A stretch of 64,000 bases of DNA from Lactobacillus sp. LL6 (GCF_007570935.1 NZ_VLLR01000001.1:806001-870000); one strand, 5' to 3'; positions 53,659-63,655 are shown, counted from the stretch's first letter. The notes: a model not told the origin generated them from the sequence alone. A program made the numbers and translations.

Positions 53659-54594
53659 TTAGCCTTCAAAAGCATCAGTCAATGGTGGAACAACTTGCTT
53701 CTTACGAGAAACAACACCTGGAAGTTTAACTTCAGAATCTTCAAGCTTCTTACCAAATGCCTTTTCAAAAGTAGCCTTGTTATCATCAGAACCAACCACT
53801 AAAGCTTCAGAATCTGAATCTAAGATATTAGTAATCAAAAGCATGAACATGTCGTAGCCATTTTCTTCAGATGCATCGCTCATTGCCTTAAGAAAGGCTT
53901 CTTTACGATCCATTGCTTCTGGCAAGTCCACAACATTGATTTGTGCAACACGAACGTTGTTACCATTTAATTCAAAACTCTTAGCATCTAAGTCAATTAA
54001 TTCTTCTTCTGACTTATCAGCAATATTGGCACCAGCTTTAAGCATTCTAAGACCATATTCTTCATAGTCAACACCAGCAATTTTAGCCAAAGCATCAACA
54101 GCTTCCTTATCATCTGCAGTAGTTGTTGGTGATTTCAAAAGTAAAGTATCTGAAATAATAGCTGAAAGCATTAAACCTGCCAAGTTTTTAGGAATTTCAA
54201 CTTCATTTTCGTTAAACATCTTCCAAACAATAGTACTTGTACAACCTACTGGTTCAGCACGGTAGTAAAGAGGCTTAGAAGTGTTAAAGTTCATAATACG
54301 GTGGTGGTCAACTACGTTAGATACATTAACATCTTCAATATCTGAAACACTTTGTTGAGGTTCATTATGGTCAACAAGCATAACTGAGTTAACTTCATTA
54401 GCTGCAGTTTTAATTACACGTGGTGCTTCAAAACCAAATGTCTTAAGTGCATATGCAGTTTCATCATTTGGTTCACCAAGAGCAACAGCTTCAGTATTGT
54501 AACCTAACTTATTTTGTAAATATGAGTATGCAATTGCGGTGCCAATCGCATCTGTATCAGGATTTTGGTGTCCGAAAACTAATTCTTTTTCCAT
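53659..54594 (-). CDS. ppaC: Manganese-dependent inorganic pyrophosphatase
   Basis: 311 residues; family II (DHH superfamily) pyrophosphatase that removes PPi from biosynthesis. Motifs: [17 protein letters not shown] (metal ligands His and Asp), VDHNEP, VDHHRI (DHH) and [13 protein letters not shown], with the C-terminal [10 protein letters not shown] typical of family II enzymes. Length and order match PpaC of other lactic acid bacteria. The ATG at 54594 has GAGAGGATC upstream. Confidence 0.96.
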   Translation of the reverse strand: MEKELVFGHQNPDTDAIGTAIAYSYLQNKLGYNTEAVALGEPNDETAYALKTFGFEAPRVIKTAANEVNSVMLVDHNEPQQSVSDIEDVNVSNVVDHHRIMNFNTSKPLYYRAEPVGCTSTIVWKMFNENEVEIPKNLAGLMLSAIISDTLLLKSPTTTADDKEAVDALAKIAGVDYEEYGLRMLKAGANIADKSEEELIDLDAKSFELNGNNVRVAQINVVDLPEAMDRKEAFLKAMSDASEENGYDMFMLLITNILDSDSEALVVGSDDNKATFEKAFGKKLEDSEVKLPGVVSRKKQVVPPLTDAFEG

Positions 54595-54643
54595 TAAAAA
54601 GATCCTCTCTTCTTCTGTTTTTCTTTTCTACTCTAGTCTACTA

Positions 54644-54683
54644 AAATAATGCCTATTATCCAAGTATTTAATAGGCATTATTT
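54644..54683. terminator. Bidirectional terminator at the 3' side of parC
   Basis: 13-bp perfect stem (54644-54656 with 54671-54683), 14-nt loop, A/T-rich flanks. Confidence 0.8.
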
Positions 54684-54693
54684 AAGCATTATT

Positions 54694-57174
54694 TTAGTCA
54701 AATAAATCTGAAACGTCCTTATTTTCATCACTAAGCGGGCGACCAAGCTCAAGTAAAATAGGAGCACCATCTACCTTAGGATCAAGTACAAAGGACTCAT
54801 TAGAGTATCTATCACCTAATGGAAATTCATTAGTCTTAATCTTGTAATGACGATCGCTGCTAGTAGTTAAAAGCAAAGTATGGTTTTGACCATATGAAGT
54901 TATTGCTGAAATTCTGTGTGGATTAGTTTTGAGTTCTCTAAGGACTAAAACACCACGTTTAGCACGAGATACTTTATTAACTAAATTTAAATTAAACTGC
55001 TTAAATGCACCTCGCTGAGTAATAAGACCAACCTTAATTAAATCATTAAATTCAGGCTTAACCAAAACACTGCCAACTACAAAATCATTATCTTTTAAGT
55101 TAACGGATTTTACACCCACTGCTTTAGCTCCAGAAGTTGGCACCTCACTAATATCATATTTAACTGCATAAGCATGATTAGTAAATAAAGTTACTTCTTG
55201 AGTAGAATCAGTATCAACTACATCAACACTAATTAAGCGACTACTTTCAGTTTTCATTTTAATAGCAGTCATTGCACGAGACTTATAAGTTCTAGTAGGT
55301 TGTAAATTAGCAAGTTCTAATTGCTTAATATATCCATCGTTAGTTGCTAAAAGAAAGTTCTTTTGAATAGATAAATCCTTAAAGTCAAAAACGCGAATAA
55401 TTTGTTCATCAGACTCTAACCCTATTTCCTGAGATAAGTGCTGACCAGTTTCTTTCCATCTAGTTTCAATTAATTCATGGACTGGACGATATATTACATT
55501 TCCTCGGTTAGTAAACAAGTAGAGATTATCTAAAGTAGACAATGTCTTTTCATATATGACCTTATCTCCATCAGGAAGCCCATTATCTCCTTCTTCAGTA
55601 GACTGGAATGAACGCAAAGATGAACGCTTAAGATAACCATCACGACTAATTAAAACGCGGACATTTTCTTCAGCAACCAGGGCAGTTTCATCAATCTTTA
55701 TTTTGGCACTTTCTTCAGAAATTTCAGTCCTACGCTCACTACCAAAGTCTTTTTTCACTTGACGGAGTTCTTTAATAATTTCTTTTTCAAGAGTATTTCT
55801 ATCAGATAAAAGCTTTCTAAACTTTTCGGCTTTTTTATTAAGATCTTCTTGTTCAGCAACTAAGGCATCAACATCAGTATTAGTTAAGCGATAAAGTTGA
55901 AGAGACACAATAGCTTCTGCTTGACGATCAGTAAAATCAAACTTTTTAACCAAGTTTTTCTTAGCATCAGCTTTGTTTTTAGAAGCTCTAATTTCCTTGA
56001 TTACTTGGTCTAAAATATCCATAGCATGAATTAGACCTTGAATAATTTCAAGACGATTCTCTGCCTTATCTAAGTCATATTTGGTTCTTTTAGTGATAAC
56101 ATCTTCTTCATGCTCTAAATAAGATGACAAAATCCGCTTTAAGCCAACTTGAACTGGTGTCATATGATCAATTGCGACCATATTGAAATTATATGACACT
56201 TGTAAGTCAGTATTTTTAAATAAATAATTCAAAATATTTTGAGCATCAGCGCCCTTTTTAAGTTCAATTACTACTGATAAACCATGACGGTCGGTTTCAT
56301 CTCTAACTTCCGCAATCCCATCAATTTCTTTATTCAAACGAATCTCATCAATTTTTTTAACTAGGATTGCTTTGTTGACATCAAATGGGATTTCTGTGGC
56401 AACAATTTCTTGACGATGACCGCGAATTTCTTGAATTGTGGTTTTCGCTCTTACTTGAATACGGCCACGACCAGTTTCATAAGCTTCCTTAATTCCTTTA
56501 GTGCCCATAATAATTGCACCCGTTGGAAAGTCCGGTCCCTTAACATACTTCATTAAATCTTCAAGTGTAGCATCGGGATGCTTAAGCAGATAAATAGTAG
56601 CATCAATTACTTCGCTTAAGTTATGTGGTGGAATTTCTGTGGCATAACCTGATGAGATACCAGTAGATCCATTTACTAAAAGATTAGGAAAACGCGCTGG
56701 AAGCACAGTTGGTTCATACTCTGTATCATCAAAGTTGAGTACCATTTTGACAGTATTTTTATCAATATCTTGCAAGAGCATATTGGAAATTTTACTTAAA
56801 CGTGACTCTGTATAACGCATTGCAGCTGGACCATCACCGTCCATAGAGCCATTGTTTCCATGCATTTCTACAAGAGGTTCACGCATTTTCCAATCTTGTG
56901 ATAAGTGAACTAATGCACCATAAATGGAACTATCACCATGTGGGTGAAAATTACCCATGATATTACCAACAGCTTTAGCAGCTTTCTTAAATGGCTTATC
57001 ATAAGTGTTTCCATCTTGATACATTGCATATAAAATACGACGTTGAACAGGTTTTAACCCATCACGGATATCAGGTAAGGCACGTTCTTGAATAATGTAT
57101 TTAGAATAACGGCCAAATCTTTCCCCCATTACTTGTTCAAGGGGCATTTCTTTAATTCGTTCTTTAGTGGTCAT
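54694..57174 (-). CDS. parC: DNA topoisomerase IV subunit A
   Basis: 826 residues. ParC decatenates daughter chromosomes together with ParE. The breakage-reunion domain begins RFGRYSKYIIQERALPDIRDGLKPVQRRILYAM (in pieces), with the quinolone-resistance region (GNFHPHGDSSIYGALVHLSQ: Ser and Glu positions) and the active-site Tyr in AAMRYTESRLS (around residue 118). The C-terminal part has the beta-pinwheel repeats. It lies 17 bp after parE; the pair lies near the candidate terminus, where decatenation happens. Confidence 0.97.
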   Translation of the reverse strand: MTTKERIKEMPLEQVMGERFGRYSKYIIQERALPDIRDGLKPVQRRILYAMYQDGNTYDKPFKKAAKAVGNIMGNFHPHGDSSIYGALVHLSQDWKMREPLVEMHGNNGSMDGDGPAAMRYTESRLSKISNMLLQDIDKNTVKMVLNFDDTEYEPTVLPARFPNLLVNGSTGISSGYATEIPPHNLSEVIDATIYLLKHPDATLEDLMKYVKGPDFPTGAIIMGTKGIKEAYETGRGRIQVRAKTTIQEIRGHRQEIVATEIPFDVNKAILVKKIDEIRLNKEIDGIAEVRDETDRHGLSVVIELKKGADAQNILNYLFKNTDLQVSYNFNMVAIDHMTPVQVGLKRILSSYLEHEEDVITKRTKYDLDKAENRLEIIQGLIHAMDILDQVIKEIRASKNKADAKKNLVKKFDFTDRQAEAIVSLQLYRLTNTDVDALVAEQEDLNKKAEKFRKLLSDRNTLEKEIIKELRQVKKDFGSERRTEISEESAKIKIDETALVAEENVRVLISRDGYLKRSSLRSFQSTEEGDNGLPDGDKVIYEKTLSTLDNLYLFTNRGNVIYRPVHELIETRWKETGQHLSQEIGLESDEQIIRVFDFKDLSIQKNFLLATNDGYIKQLELANLQPTRTYKSRAMTAIKMKTESSRLISVDVVDTDSTQEVTLFTNHAYAVKYDISEVPTSGAKAVGVKSVNLKDNDFVVGSVLVKPEFNDLIKVGLITQRGAFKQFNLNLVNKVSRAKRGVLVLRELKTNPHRISAITSYGQNHTLLLTTSSDRHYKIKTNEFPLGDRYSNESFVLDPKVDGAPILLELGRPLSDENKDVSDLFD

Positions 57175-57191
57175 TAAATCAAAAACCTTCT

Positions 57192-59138
57192 TTAATCATT
57201 TTCTTTATCAAGAATGGAAGCATCTTCCCCCATTCTAAACTCTACATTTTCTTCAATCCACTTTCTTCTGGCAGCAACTTTGTCACCCATTAAAGTGGTT
57301 ACTCGGCGTTCAGCTAATGCAGCATCATCAATTCTAACGCGAATTAGCATTCTTGATTCAGGATTCATTGTAGTCTGCCATAATTGTTCAGCGTTCATTT
57401 CACCTAAACCTTTGAATCGTTGTAAAGAATAGCCGCGTCCCATTTCTTTTTCTTGTTTGGCTAATTCTTCATCTGTCCAAGCATATTTGATATTAGCTTT
57501 TTTGCCGCGTCCTTTTTGAAGACGATATAAAGGTGGAAGAGCAATATATACTTTTCCTTGTTCAATCATTGGGCGCATGTAACGATAAAAGAATGTCAAA
57601 AGCAAAATTTGAATGTGAGCTCCATCATCATCGGCGTCTGTCATAATAATAACTTTATCATAATTAGAATCGTCGACATTAAACTCAGTACCAACACCTG
57701 CTCCAATGGTATAGATCATTGTATTGATTTCTTCATTTTTGAAAATATCTTGTAATTTAGCCTTTTGAGTATTCAAGACCTTACCACGAAGTGGCAAAAT
57801 CGCCTGGAACTTACGATCACGCCCTTGCTTGGCACTTCCGCCGGCAGAATCCCCTTCGACTAAAAACAATTCATTCTTCTTCGGATTGCGCGATTGAGCA
57901 GGAGTTAATTTTCCTGATAGAACTTCTTTTTTACGACGCTTTTTGCCATTACGACTTTCATCTCTTGCTTTTTTAGCTGCTTCACGTGCATCCCTAGCAC
58001 GTTGAGCCTTCTTAACCAACTCCTGTGCTAGTTCGCCATTTTCCATTAAGTAATATGACATCTTTTCATATACTAAGGAGTCAACAGCTGAACGAGCTTG
58101 CGGGGTTCCAAGTTTTCCTTTAGTTTGACCTTCAAATTCAAGAAGTTCTTCTGGAATCTTAATTGATAAGACTGCACTTAAACCTTCACGATAATCAGAA
58201 CCATCAATATTTTTATCTTTTTTACCAAGAAGCCCCTGCTTTTTAGCATAGTCGTTAAATGCACGAGTAAAACCGCTTCTAGCACCTACTTCGTGACTAC
58301 CACCATCTGCAGTACGCACATTGTTAACAAAGGAAACTAAGTTTTCTGAATAACCATCGCTATATTGACCGCTGAATTCAATTTCCATTCCATCTTGCTT
58401 ACCTTCAAAATAAAAGACATCACTAATTGTGCCTTTGCCTTCATTAAGGTAAGAAACGAATGACTTAATACCATCATCATACTGAAACTCATCATGATGT
58501 TCTGGATCACGCTCATCGGTTAAAGTGAATTTAACTCCCTTAAGTAAAAAGGCACTTTCACGAATTCTTTCTTGAATGGTTTCGTATTTATATTTAGTTG
58601 TTGAAAAAATCGTATCATCCGGTTTAAAAGTAATAGTGGTACCCGTTTTTTCATCAGTATCACCTAAACACTTAAGAGTGCCAACTGGATGACCACCATT
58701 TTCAAATTCTTCTTCATAAGCTTTTTCATCACGTACAACATGCACCTTCATATAACTAGATAGTGCATTAACTACGGATGAACCTACCCCGTGAAGACCA
58801 CCAGAGGTCTTATAATTTTGTTCAGTAAACTTACCTCCGGCGTGTAAAACTGTCAAAATAACTTCAATCGTTGGTTTTCCTGATTTGTGCATCCCTGTTG
58901 GCATTCCACGTCCAAAGTCACGCACAGTTATACTATTATCTTTGTGGATGGTTACATCAATTTCTTTACCATAGCCAGCCATAGCTTCGTCAACTGAATT
59001 ATCGACAATTTCATAAACTAACTGGTTCAGTCCATGAATATCAGTTGACCCAATATACATACCAGGACGTTTACGAACTGCTTCTAATCCGTGTAAAATT
59101 TGAATTGAAGAATCATCATAAGTATTAGCTTTAGCCAC
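57192..59138 (-). CDS. parE: DNA topoisomerase IV subunit B
   Basis: 648 residues. The GHKL ATPase domain has LEAVRKRPGMYIGST, EIVDNSVDEAMAGYG, DFGRGMPTGMH and GGLHGVGSSVVNALS. The Toprim domain carries EGDSAGGSAKQGRDR (around residue 430) and DADDDGAHIQILLLTF. Sequence features (length, ASAVNALS type) distinguish it from GyrB in lactobacilli only by family comparison; adjacency to parC settles it. It is divergent from plsY. Confidence 0.96.
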   Translation of the reverse strand: MAKANTYDDSSIQILHGLEAVRKRPGMYIGSTDIHGLNQLVYEIVDNSVDEAMAGYGKEIDVTIHKDNSITVRDFGRGMPTGMHKSGKPTIEVILTVLHAGGKFTEQNYKTSGGLHGVGSSVVNALSSYMKVHVVRDEKAYEEEFENGGHPVGTLKCLGDTDEKTGTTITFKPDDTIFSTTKYKYETIQERIRESAFLLKGVKFTLTDERDPEHHDEFQYDDGIKSFVSYLNEGKGTISDVFYFEGKQDGMEIEFSGQYSDGYSENLVSFVNNVRTADGGSHEVGARSGFTRAFNDYAKKQGLLGKKDKNIDGSDYREGLSAVLSIKIPEELLEFEGQTKGKLGTPQARSAVDSLVYEKMSYYLMENGELAQELVKKAQRARDAREAAKKARDESRNGKKRRKKEVLSGKLTPAQSRNPKKNELFLVEGDSAGGSAKQGRDRKFQAILPLRGKVLNTQKAKLQDIFKNEEINTMIYTIGAGVGTEFNVDDSNYDKVIIMTDADDDGAHIQILLLTFFYRYMRPMIEQGKVYIALPPLYRLQKGRGKKANIKYAWTDEELAKQEKEMGRGYSLQRFKGLGEMNAEQLWQTTMNPESRMLIRVRIDDAALAERRVTTLMGDKVAARRKWIEENVEFRMGEDASILDKEND

Positions 59139-59236
59139 TAAAATTCCTCCACTTATTCATTAATTTAGTTCACTCCATATATTTACAAGCAAAATTTTGC
59201 TAAAATAGCCATAGATTTAAATGGAGTGATTAACAT

Positions 59237-59869
59237 ATGTCTGCATTAGAAATTGCATCGTTATTTATTTTAGCATACTTGATTGGGTCCTTCCCAACAG
59301 GTGTGATTGTCGGAAAGGTCTTTTTTCATAAAGATATTCGCAAATATGGTTCTGGAAATATTGGTACTACCAATACTTTCAGAGTATTGGGACCTGTTGC
59401 AGGAGTAATTGTTTTCTTAATTGATTTTTTTAAAGGGACACTTGCAACAATTTTACCAGTGATATTTCATTTGGGACCACATTATCTTTGCTTGTTTTTT
59501 GGATTAGCAGCTATTTTAGGACATGCTTTTTCTATCTTTTTGAATTTCAAAGGTGGAAAAGCTGTTGCGACAACTGCTGGTTTTCTTTTAGGATATAATG
59601 TACATTTCTTCTTGATATGTGCAATTATCTTTTTCCCATTATTATTCATCACTAGTATGGTATCTCTAACGAGCTTGATTTCAATTATCTTAATTTTTAT
59701 TGTGTCATTTTTCTTTCATGATATGGCATTAACTATCTTGAGCGGATTATTAGTAATTTTAATTTACTGGAGTCATCGGTCAAACATTAAACGCATTGAA
59801 AACCATGAAGAAAATCTTGTGCCGTTTGGTTTAGTTTATTGGTACAAAAAGGCTCACGATAAAAAATAA
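59237..59869 (+). CDS. plsY: Acyl-phosphate:glycerol-3-phosphate acyltransferase PlsY
   Basis: 210 residues with five to seven transmembrane helices. The conserved motifs are SFPTGVIVGKVF, GSGNIGTTNTFRVLG (first signature) and GHAFSIFLNFKGGKAVAT (around residue 100), with a C-terminal HRSNIKRI. PlsY starts phospholipid synthesis by acylating glycerol-3-phosphate from acyl-phosphate. The ATG at 59237 has GGAG upstream. Position divergent from parE is common in Firmicutes. Confidence 0.95.
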   Translation: MSALEIASLFILAYLIGSFPTGVIVGKVFFHKDIRKYGSGNIGTTNTFRVLGPVAGVIVFLIDFFKGTLATILPVIFHLGPHYLCLFFGLAAILGHAFSIFLNFKGGKAVATTAGFLLGYNVHFFLICAIIFFPLLFITSMVSLTSLISIILIFIVSFFFHDMALTILSGLLVILIYWSHRSNIKRIENHEENLVPFGLVYWYKKAHDKK

Positions 59870-59907
59870 GTATTTTTTACAAACAATAGTTCGTAAGAAT
59901 ACATTCT

Positions 59908-59940
59908 AAAAGATTTGATTTATATCGTCAAATCTTTTTT
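59908..59940 (+). terminator. Terminator of plsY
   Basis: Perfect 11-bp stem (59908-59918 with 59928-59938), 9-nt loop and T run. Confidence 0.85.
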
Positions 59941-59965
59941 ATTTTGCTTAAGACTAGTTATAACT

Positions 59966-60003
59966 AAAAAGATACTTTATTTTAAATAATAAAGTATCTT
60001 TTT
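59966..60003. terminator. Bidirectional terminator between plsY and the flavoprotein gene
   Basis: Perfect 16-bp stem (59966-59981 with 59988-60003), 6-nt loop. Confidence 0.9.
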
Positions 60004-60037
60004 ATAAAAATTAGTTGAACTATTTAAATGGATTTCT

Positions 60038-61972
60038 TTATAAACTTTCAGCAAGTAACCTGCCTTCAGTAGAATAATCTGAAAGAGAAAAGCCAATCAT
60101 ATAATAATCAGTAAATAAATTTCCCGTTGACATTTCACCCACTGCATAAACATTGGTAAAATAGCCACCGTCTTCTTTTTGAACTTGCATTTTTTTGTTG
60201 ATATTGACACCGCCAATTGTACCCCATGATCCAGGCATTGTATAAATAGCATAGTAACCATTTTTACCAGTGAAACTAACTAAATTTTGAGAAGATTTAC
60301 CAAATTTATCTTGACCAAGCGCGCACGCTCTCTGGTACTGATTAAAAGTTTCCTTAAGATTAGTTGAATCTAGATTGAGTTTATCAGCTAATTCTTCAAT
60401 CGTTTGAGCATGAACCATAGTTTTTGAACCTTGAGGAATTTTATCTAGTTTTTCTTTAAATTTTTCATCTATTTGATCAACATCATAGATCAAATAATAC
60501 CTGGAACTTCCTTCACGATATAAAGCAGTCGTTAAGTTCAAAAAACTAAATGGAGCTTCATTAGTGAACCTCTTAGCCTGATCGTTAATCACAATTGCTT
60601 TGCTGTAATCCGGCTCATTGCTGAAATTAGTATAAAACATTGGAGAAAAATCTAACTCTGCACTTTTATAAACGTTATTAGAATCTATTTTTGCACCAAT
60701 TTTTTGAAGTAAGTCATAACCATCGCCAGTATTACCTAAATTTGCTTCATTAAACACGTGAACATTTTTTAAACTTGGCATACTTTCTTGAAGCAATTTT
60801 TCTTTAGAATATGAAGCACCCCCTGTAGCAATTACTACATTCTTGGCATTAATAGTAAATTTACCATTACTATTTTTAGCTTGAACTCCTGTAGCAATAT
60901 CATTTTTCATATTTATCTTTGTAATAATAGTTCCTCTAAGAATGATTCCGCCATTAGATTCGATATACTTTTCTAAGATTTGAGCAACTTGGCCACCAGC
61001 ACCAAATCCAGCACAGATATATGGAAGCTTTAAAAAGAACTTCGGATCAGTTTTTGCTATTTTGAGCAATTCATCAAAAGTCTTTCCAGAATTATGAAGA
61101 AGATATTTTACAAAGTCCATATTCATTGAGCTTCCGGGATCATCTTGGTTGGCTTTTTTGATCCAAGATAGAAGTTCATTCATATTATTATCCTGATTAA
61201 TCTTTTGAAGAGCTTTTGATCCATGAGTAGCAAAAGCACCTGCCGCATATCTAAATGAGCCACCTATTTGGTCATTCTTTTCTAAAACTACTACTTTTAA
61301 CCCTTTTTTAACAGCAAATGCGGCAGTAGATAAACCACTTAATCCTCCACCAGCAATAACTACATCAGTGGTAAGATTTTTTGCAGGAGTAGTTTTCTTA
61401 ACAAACGGCTTTTGTGACCATGCTTGAGCATTTCCCGCTTGGGCGACAGCCTTAGTTGCGGCATTAATAATAGCTTCAGAAGTCATTGTGGCACCTGTGA
61501 TAGCGTCAACATTCAAAGTTTGCTGTTTAACGATTTCTTTTGGAATTACTTTCATCGCAGTATCACCAACATAAGGACTTTCAGTTTGCTTTGTCACTTT
61601 TACAGCAGTAATTTTATTATCATTTGTAGTTACTTCTACACTTACTGGTCCTCCATGTCCATGTGCGCTTGCAGAATATGTGCCGTTTTTTAAAGAATAG
61701 TCTGCTTTTTCAAGTCCTGCTTTATTCAATGCATTAAAAGTTGCATTTTGTACAGCTCTTGAGGTTACTGAAGCACCAGAAACAGCATCTAAGTCACTAG
61801 ATTGCTTTTTCAAAATTTGTTCTTCTAAATTTTGAGCAACTTTTGCATATCCATTTGCTCCTTCACCCAAATCAATATGAGCCGCAGTAATCTTATCATT
61901 ATCAATCTCTACTTTTACCTTTATTGGGGTGTGCATCCCTTTAGCGCAGCCCGTAAAATTACCATTTACCAT
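60038..61972 (-). CDS. Flavoprotein reductase with two FMN-binding domains (fumarate/urocanate reductase-like)
   Basis: 644 residues. Two N-terminal FMN-binding domains each carry an ApbE-type flavinylation motif: D-A-V-S-G-A-S-V-T (residues about 62-70) and D-A-I-T-G-A-T-M-T (about 156-164). Then follows a FAD-binding reductase domain with VVIAGGGLSGLSTAAFA, EKNDQIGGS, a central catalytic region and a C-terminal GEMSTGNLFTDYYMIGFS. The family includes fumarate, urocanate and related enoate reductases; substrate is unknown. There is no signal peptide, so it is cytoplasmic. The ATG at 61972 has AGAGGG upstream. It is the last of a GntR-SDR-reductase unit. Confidence 0.85.
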   Translation of the reverse strand: MVNGNFTGCAKGMHTPIKVKVEIDNDKITAAHIDLGEGANGYAKVAQNLEEQILKKQSSDLDAVSGASVTSRAVQNATFNALNKAGLEKADYSLKNGTYSASAHGHGGPVSVEVTTNDNKITAVKVTKQTESPYVGDTAMKVIPKEIVKQQTLNVDAITGATMTSEAIINAATKAVAQAGNAQAWSQKPFVKKTTPAKNLTTDVVIAGGGLSGLSTAAFAVKKGLKVVVLEKNDQIGGSFRYAAGAFATHGSKALQKINQDNNMNELLSWIKKANQDDPGSSMNMDFVKYLLHNSGKTFDELLKIAKTDPKFFLKLPYICAGFGAGGQVAQILEKYIESNGGIILRGTIITKINMKNDIATGVQAKNSNGKFTINAKNVVIATGGASYSKEKLLQESMPSLKNVHVFNEANLGNTGDGYDLLQKIGAKIDSNNVYKSAELDFSPMFYTNFSNEPDYSKAIVINDQAKRFTNEAPFSFLNLTTALYREGSSRYYLIYDVDQIDEKFKEKLDKIPQGSKTMVHAQTIEELADKLNLDSTNLKETFNQYQRACALGQDKFGKSSQNLVSFTGKNGYYAIYTMPGSWGTIGGVNINKKMQVQKEDGGYFTNVYAVGEMSTGNLFTDYYMIGFSLSDYSTEGRLLAESL

Positions 61973-62025
61973 AATCAATCCCTCTTAATTAATAATAGCG
62001 CTTACATTTTTGCTTAAAATAAAAA

Positions 62026-62667
62026 CTATCTATACCATTCTGGCTTATCTCCTTCAGTATGTGGTTTTTCTAAGCCGATAGATTCATCAATATCTTCTTT
62101 AGGATTCTTGATTAATTCATAAACATATGAAGCGACAGACTTTCTGGAAACTTCAGTATTGGTTATTTCTTCACCTTTTTTAGATCTTTGATAATCAACT
62201 TCATCTTTATTGGTCATCCAACTTGGACGAATTATAGTGTAATCAAGATCTGAATCTTCAATAATTTTAGCAGCTTTAGCATATTCAGTGATGTAATTAC
62301 CTAAAGTCTGCTTATTCCAATCACCAAACTTACCAGCCACTTCATCATAAATTCCAAGTGTTGAAATCCAAATCAAGCGCTTAACTTTATCCTTATTCAT
62401 TGCTTCTACAACTGCTTTTGCTTGTTTGACAATTGTATTGGTTCCGCCAAGATTTGCATAAACGACATCTTGTCCCTTAATTGCTTCTTCAAGTTCATGC
62501 TCATTTGTAGCATCGCCTTCAATAATCGTAGCCTTATCTTTATCTTGGCTTAGGCGGGATGCATTACGTAAAAATAAGGTAGTTTCAATATCTTTATCCG
62601 TAAACAACATTTTTTCAGTTAATTGTGCAACTTGACCATGTGCACCTAATACAATAACTTTAATCAT
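62026..62667 (-). CDS. NAD(P)-binding atypical SDR / NmrA-like protein
   Basis: 213 residues. Rossmann fold: VIVLGAHGQVAQLTEKML (GAxGxxA-type), EGDATNEHELEEAIKGQDVVYANLG, RLIWISTLGIYDEV, and DYTIIRPSWM. There is no complete Tyr-x-x-x-Lys catalytic pair, so the protein may be a redox sensor or an epimerase-like enzyme. It begins 3 bp after gntR and the flavoprotein gene starts 53 bp after it, so they share a unit. Confidence 0.85.
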   Translation of the reverse strand: MIKVIVLGAHGQVAQLTEKMLFTDKDIETTLFLRNASRLSQDKDKATIIEGDATNEHELEEAIKGQDVVYANLGGTNTIVKQAKAVVEAMNKDKVKRLIWISTLGIYDEVAGKFGDWNKQTLGNYITEYAKAAKIIEDSDLDYTIIRPSWMTNKDEVDYQRSKKGEEITNTEVSRKSVASYVYELIKNPKEDIDESIGLEKPHTEGDKPEWYR

Positions 62668-62669
62668 TT

Positions 62670-63296
62670 TTATGCCTCTTTATTAAAATACTCACTCTCC
62701 CAAGAAAATATTTTGCTAATATGATCTTGTAAAAGTTTAATTGCTAAATTTTTATCTTTATTTAAAATAGTATCAATAATTTCAATTAATTCTTTGACAC
62801 ATGTTTTAACACATAAGTTACTTTTAGCTATTGTGTAACGCATTCTATCAGTTTGATTATTCAATAGATCTAAGCTTTTTTGTAAAGTAGAACCACTAGC
62901 AGAGCTAGTTAAGTATAAATGTAGTTTTTTATCCAAAATAATATATTGAGACCAATTTTGCTCTACACCAGCTTTGATAAGTTGAGTTTTAAAATTAATA
63001 AGCTTAGTTTCATCTAAATTATCAAAATTTTTCTGTAATGCATATGCTTCTAGCATTGACCGCAAATCATAATTTTCTTTTAGTTCTGCAGCCGTTATTT
63101 TTGTAACTCGTGTCTCTTGACCATCTCGTTCAATAAGTCCTTCCGACTCTAGTACATTAATTGCTTCACGAATAGGAGTTCTAGAAAGATTCAATCTAAT
63201 TCCCATTTGATTTTCTGAAAGCAGATGACCAGGACGATATTTTCCTGTTATAATTTGTTCTTTGATGTAGTTGTATGCCTTTGTTTGATTTGTCAT
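62670..63296 (-). CDS. GntR-family (FCD/FadR-type) transcriptional regulator
   Basis: 208 residues. An N-terminal winged helix (AYNYIKEQIITGKYRPGHLLSENQMGIRLNLSRTPIREAINVLESEGLIERDG in parts) is followed by an all-helical FCD domain (LRSMLEAYALQKN, LDKKLHLYLTSS). FCD regulators bind small acids or metal-organic ligands. The start is the ATG at 63296 with AGAGGT upstream; the TTG at 63317 is rejected. A palindrome with the family half-sites lies at 63438. It heads the SDR-flavoprotein operon and likely controls it. Confidence 0.88.
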   Translation of the reverse strand: MTNQTKAYNYIKEQIITGKYRPGHLLSENQMGIRLNLSRTPIREAINVLESEGLIERDGQETRVTKITAAELKENYDLRSMLEAYALQKNFDNLDETKLINFKTQLIKAGVEQNWSQYIILDKKLHLYLTSSASGSTLQKSLDLLNNQTDRMRYTIAKSNLCVKTCVKELIEIIDTILNKDKNLAIKLLQDHISKIFSWESEYFNKEA

Positions 63297-63437
63297 ATTA
63301 AAATACCTCTTAGACAAACTATAACAGACTAAACTATTGACTATTATTCTATGAATATTTTTTCAACCTCCTTTCATTTTGCTTACAATTGTATAGTAGT
63401 TCACTTGCTTTATATGAACAAGCCTTTTCAAAGCATA

Positions 63438-63451
63438 ACTTGTATACAGGT
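63438..63451. promoter_or_regulatory. Candidate GntR operator
   Basis: ACTTGTATACAGGT, a near-perfect palindrome with GTATAC at its centre, similar to FadR-type operators (GT-N-AC half sites). It lies about 140 bp upstream of gntR. Confidence 0.4.
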
Positions 63452-63489
63452 TTTTAATGATTATTTTTTAAAATTAAGAGGCTTATTGC

Positions 63490-63518
63490 TTTACACTAAA
63501 TTAGGAAAGCGCTACAAT
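63490..63518 (+). promoter_or_regulatory. Candidate promoter of an unannotated transcript, with cre-like sequences
   Basis: TTTACA (63490-63495), 17-bp spacer, TACAAT (63513-63518). Just after the expected start, TATAAACGTTTTCA (63535-63548) fits the catabolite-response element consensus with one mismatch; a weaker one lies in the spacer. Confidence 0.6.
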
Positions 63519-63524
63519 ATGATG

Positions 63525-63655
63525 TGCTGAGTAGTATAAACGTTTTCAATCAGCATAATAATTTTCACTTACCGATTCTAATTATTTATAGTTCACTGAT
63601 TGAAAGCAAAAAGGATTCAATCTAGGTGCGTTGCCTAGCTTTGAATCCTTTTTTT
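63525..63655 (+). ncRNA. Candidate structured small RNA
   Basis: About 130 nt with no ORF. Bases 63542-63553 pair with 63596-63607 over 12 bp (one G-U), and the RNA ends in a terminator hairpin. It is preceded by the promoter at 63490-63518. No known family recognised. Confidence 0.5.
63610..63655. terminator. Terminator of the candidate small RNA, active also for the last gene
   Basis: AAAGGATTCAA/TTGAATCCTTT stem, with an inner CTAGG/CCTAG pair, T runs on both sides. Confidence 0.85.
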
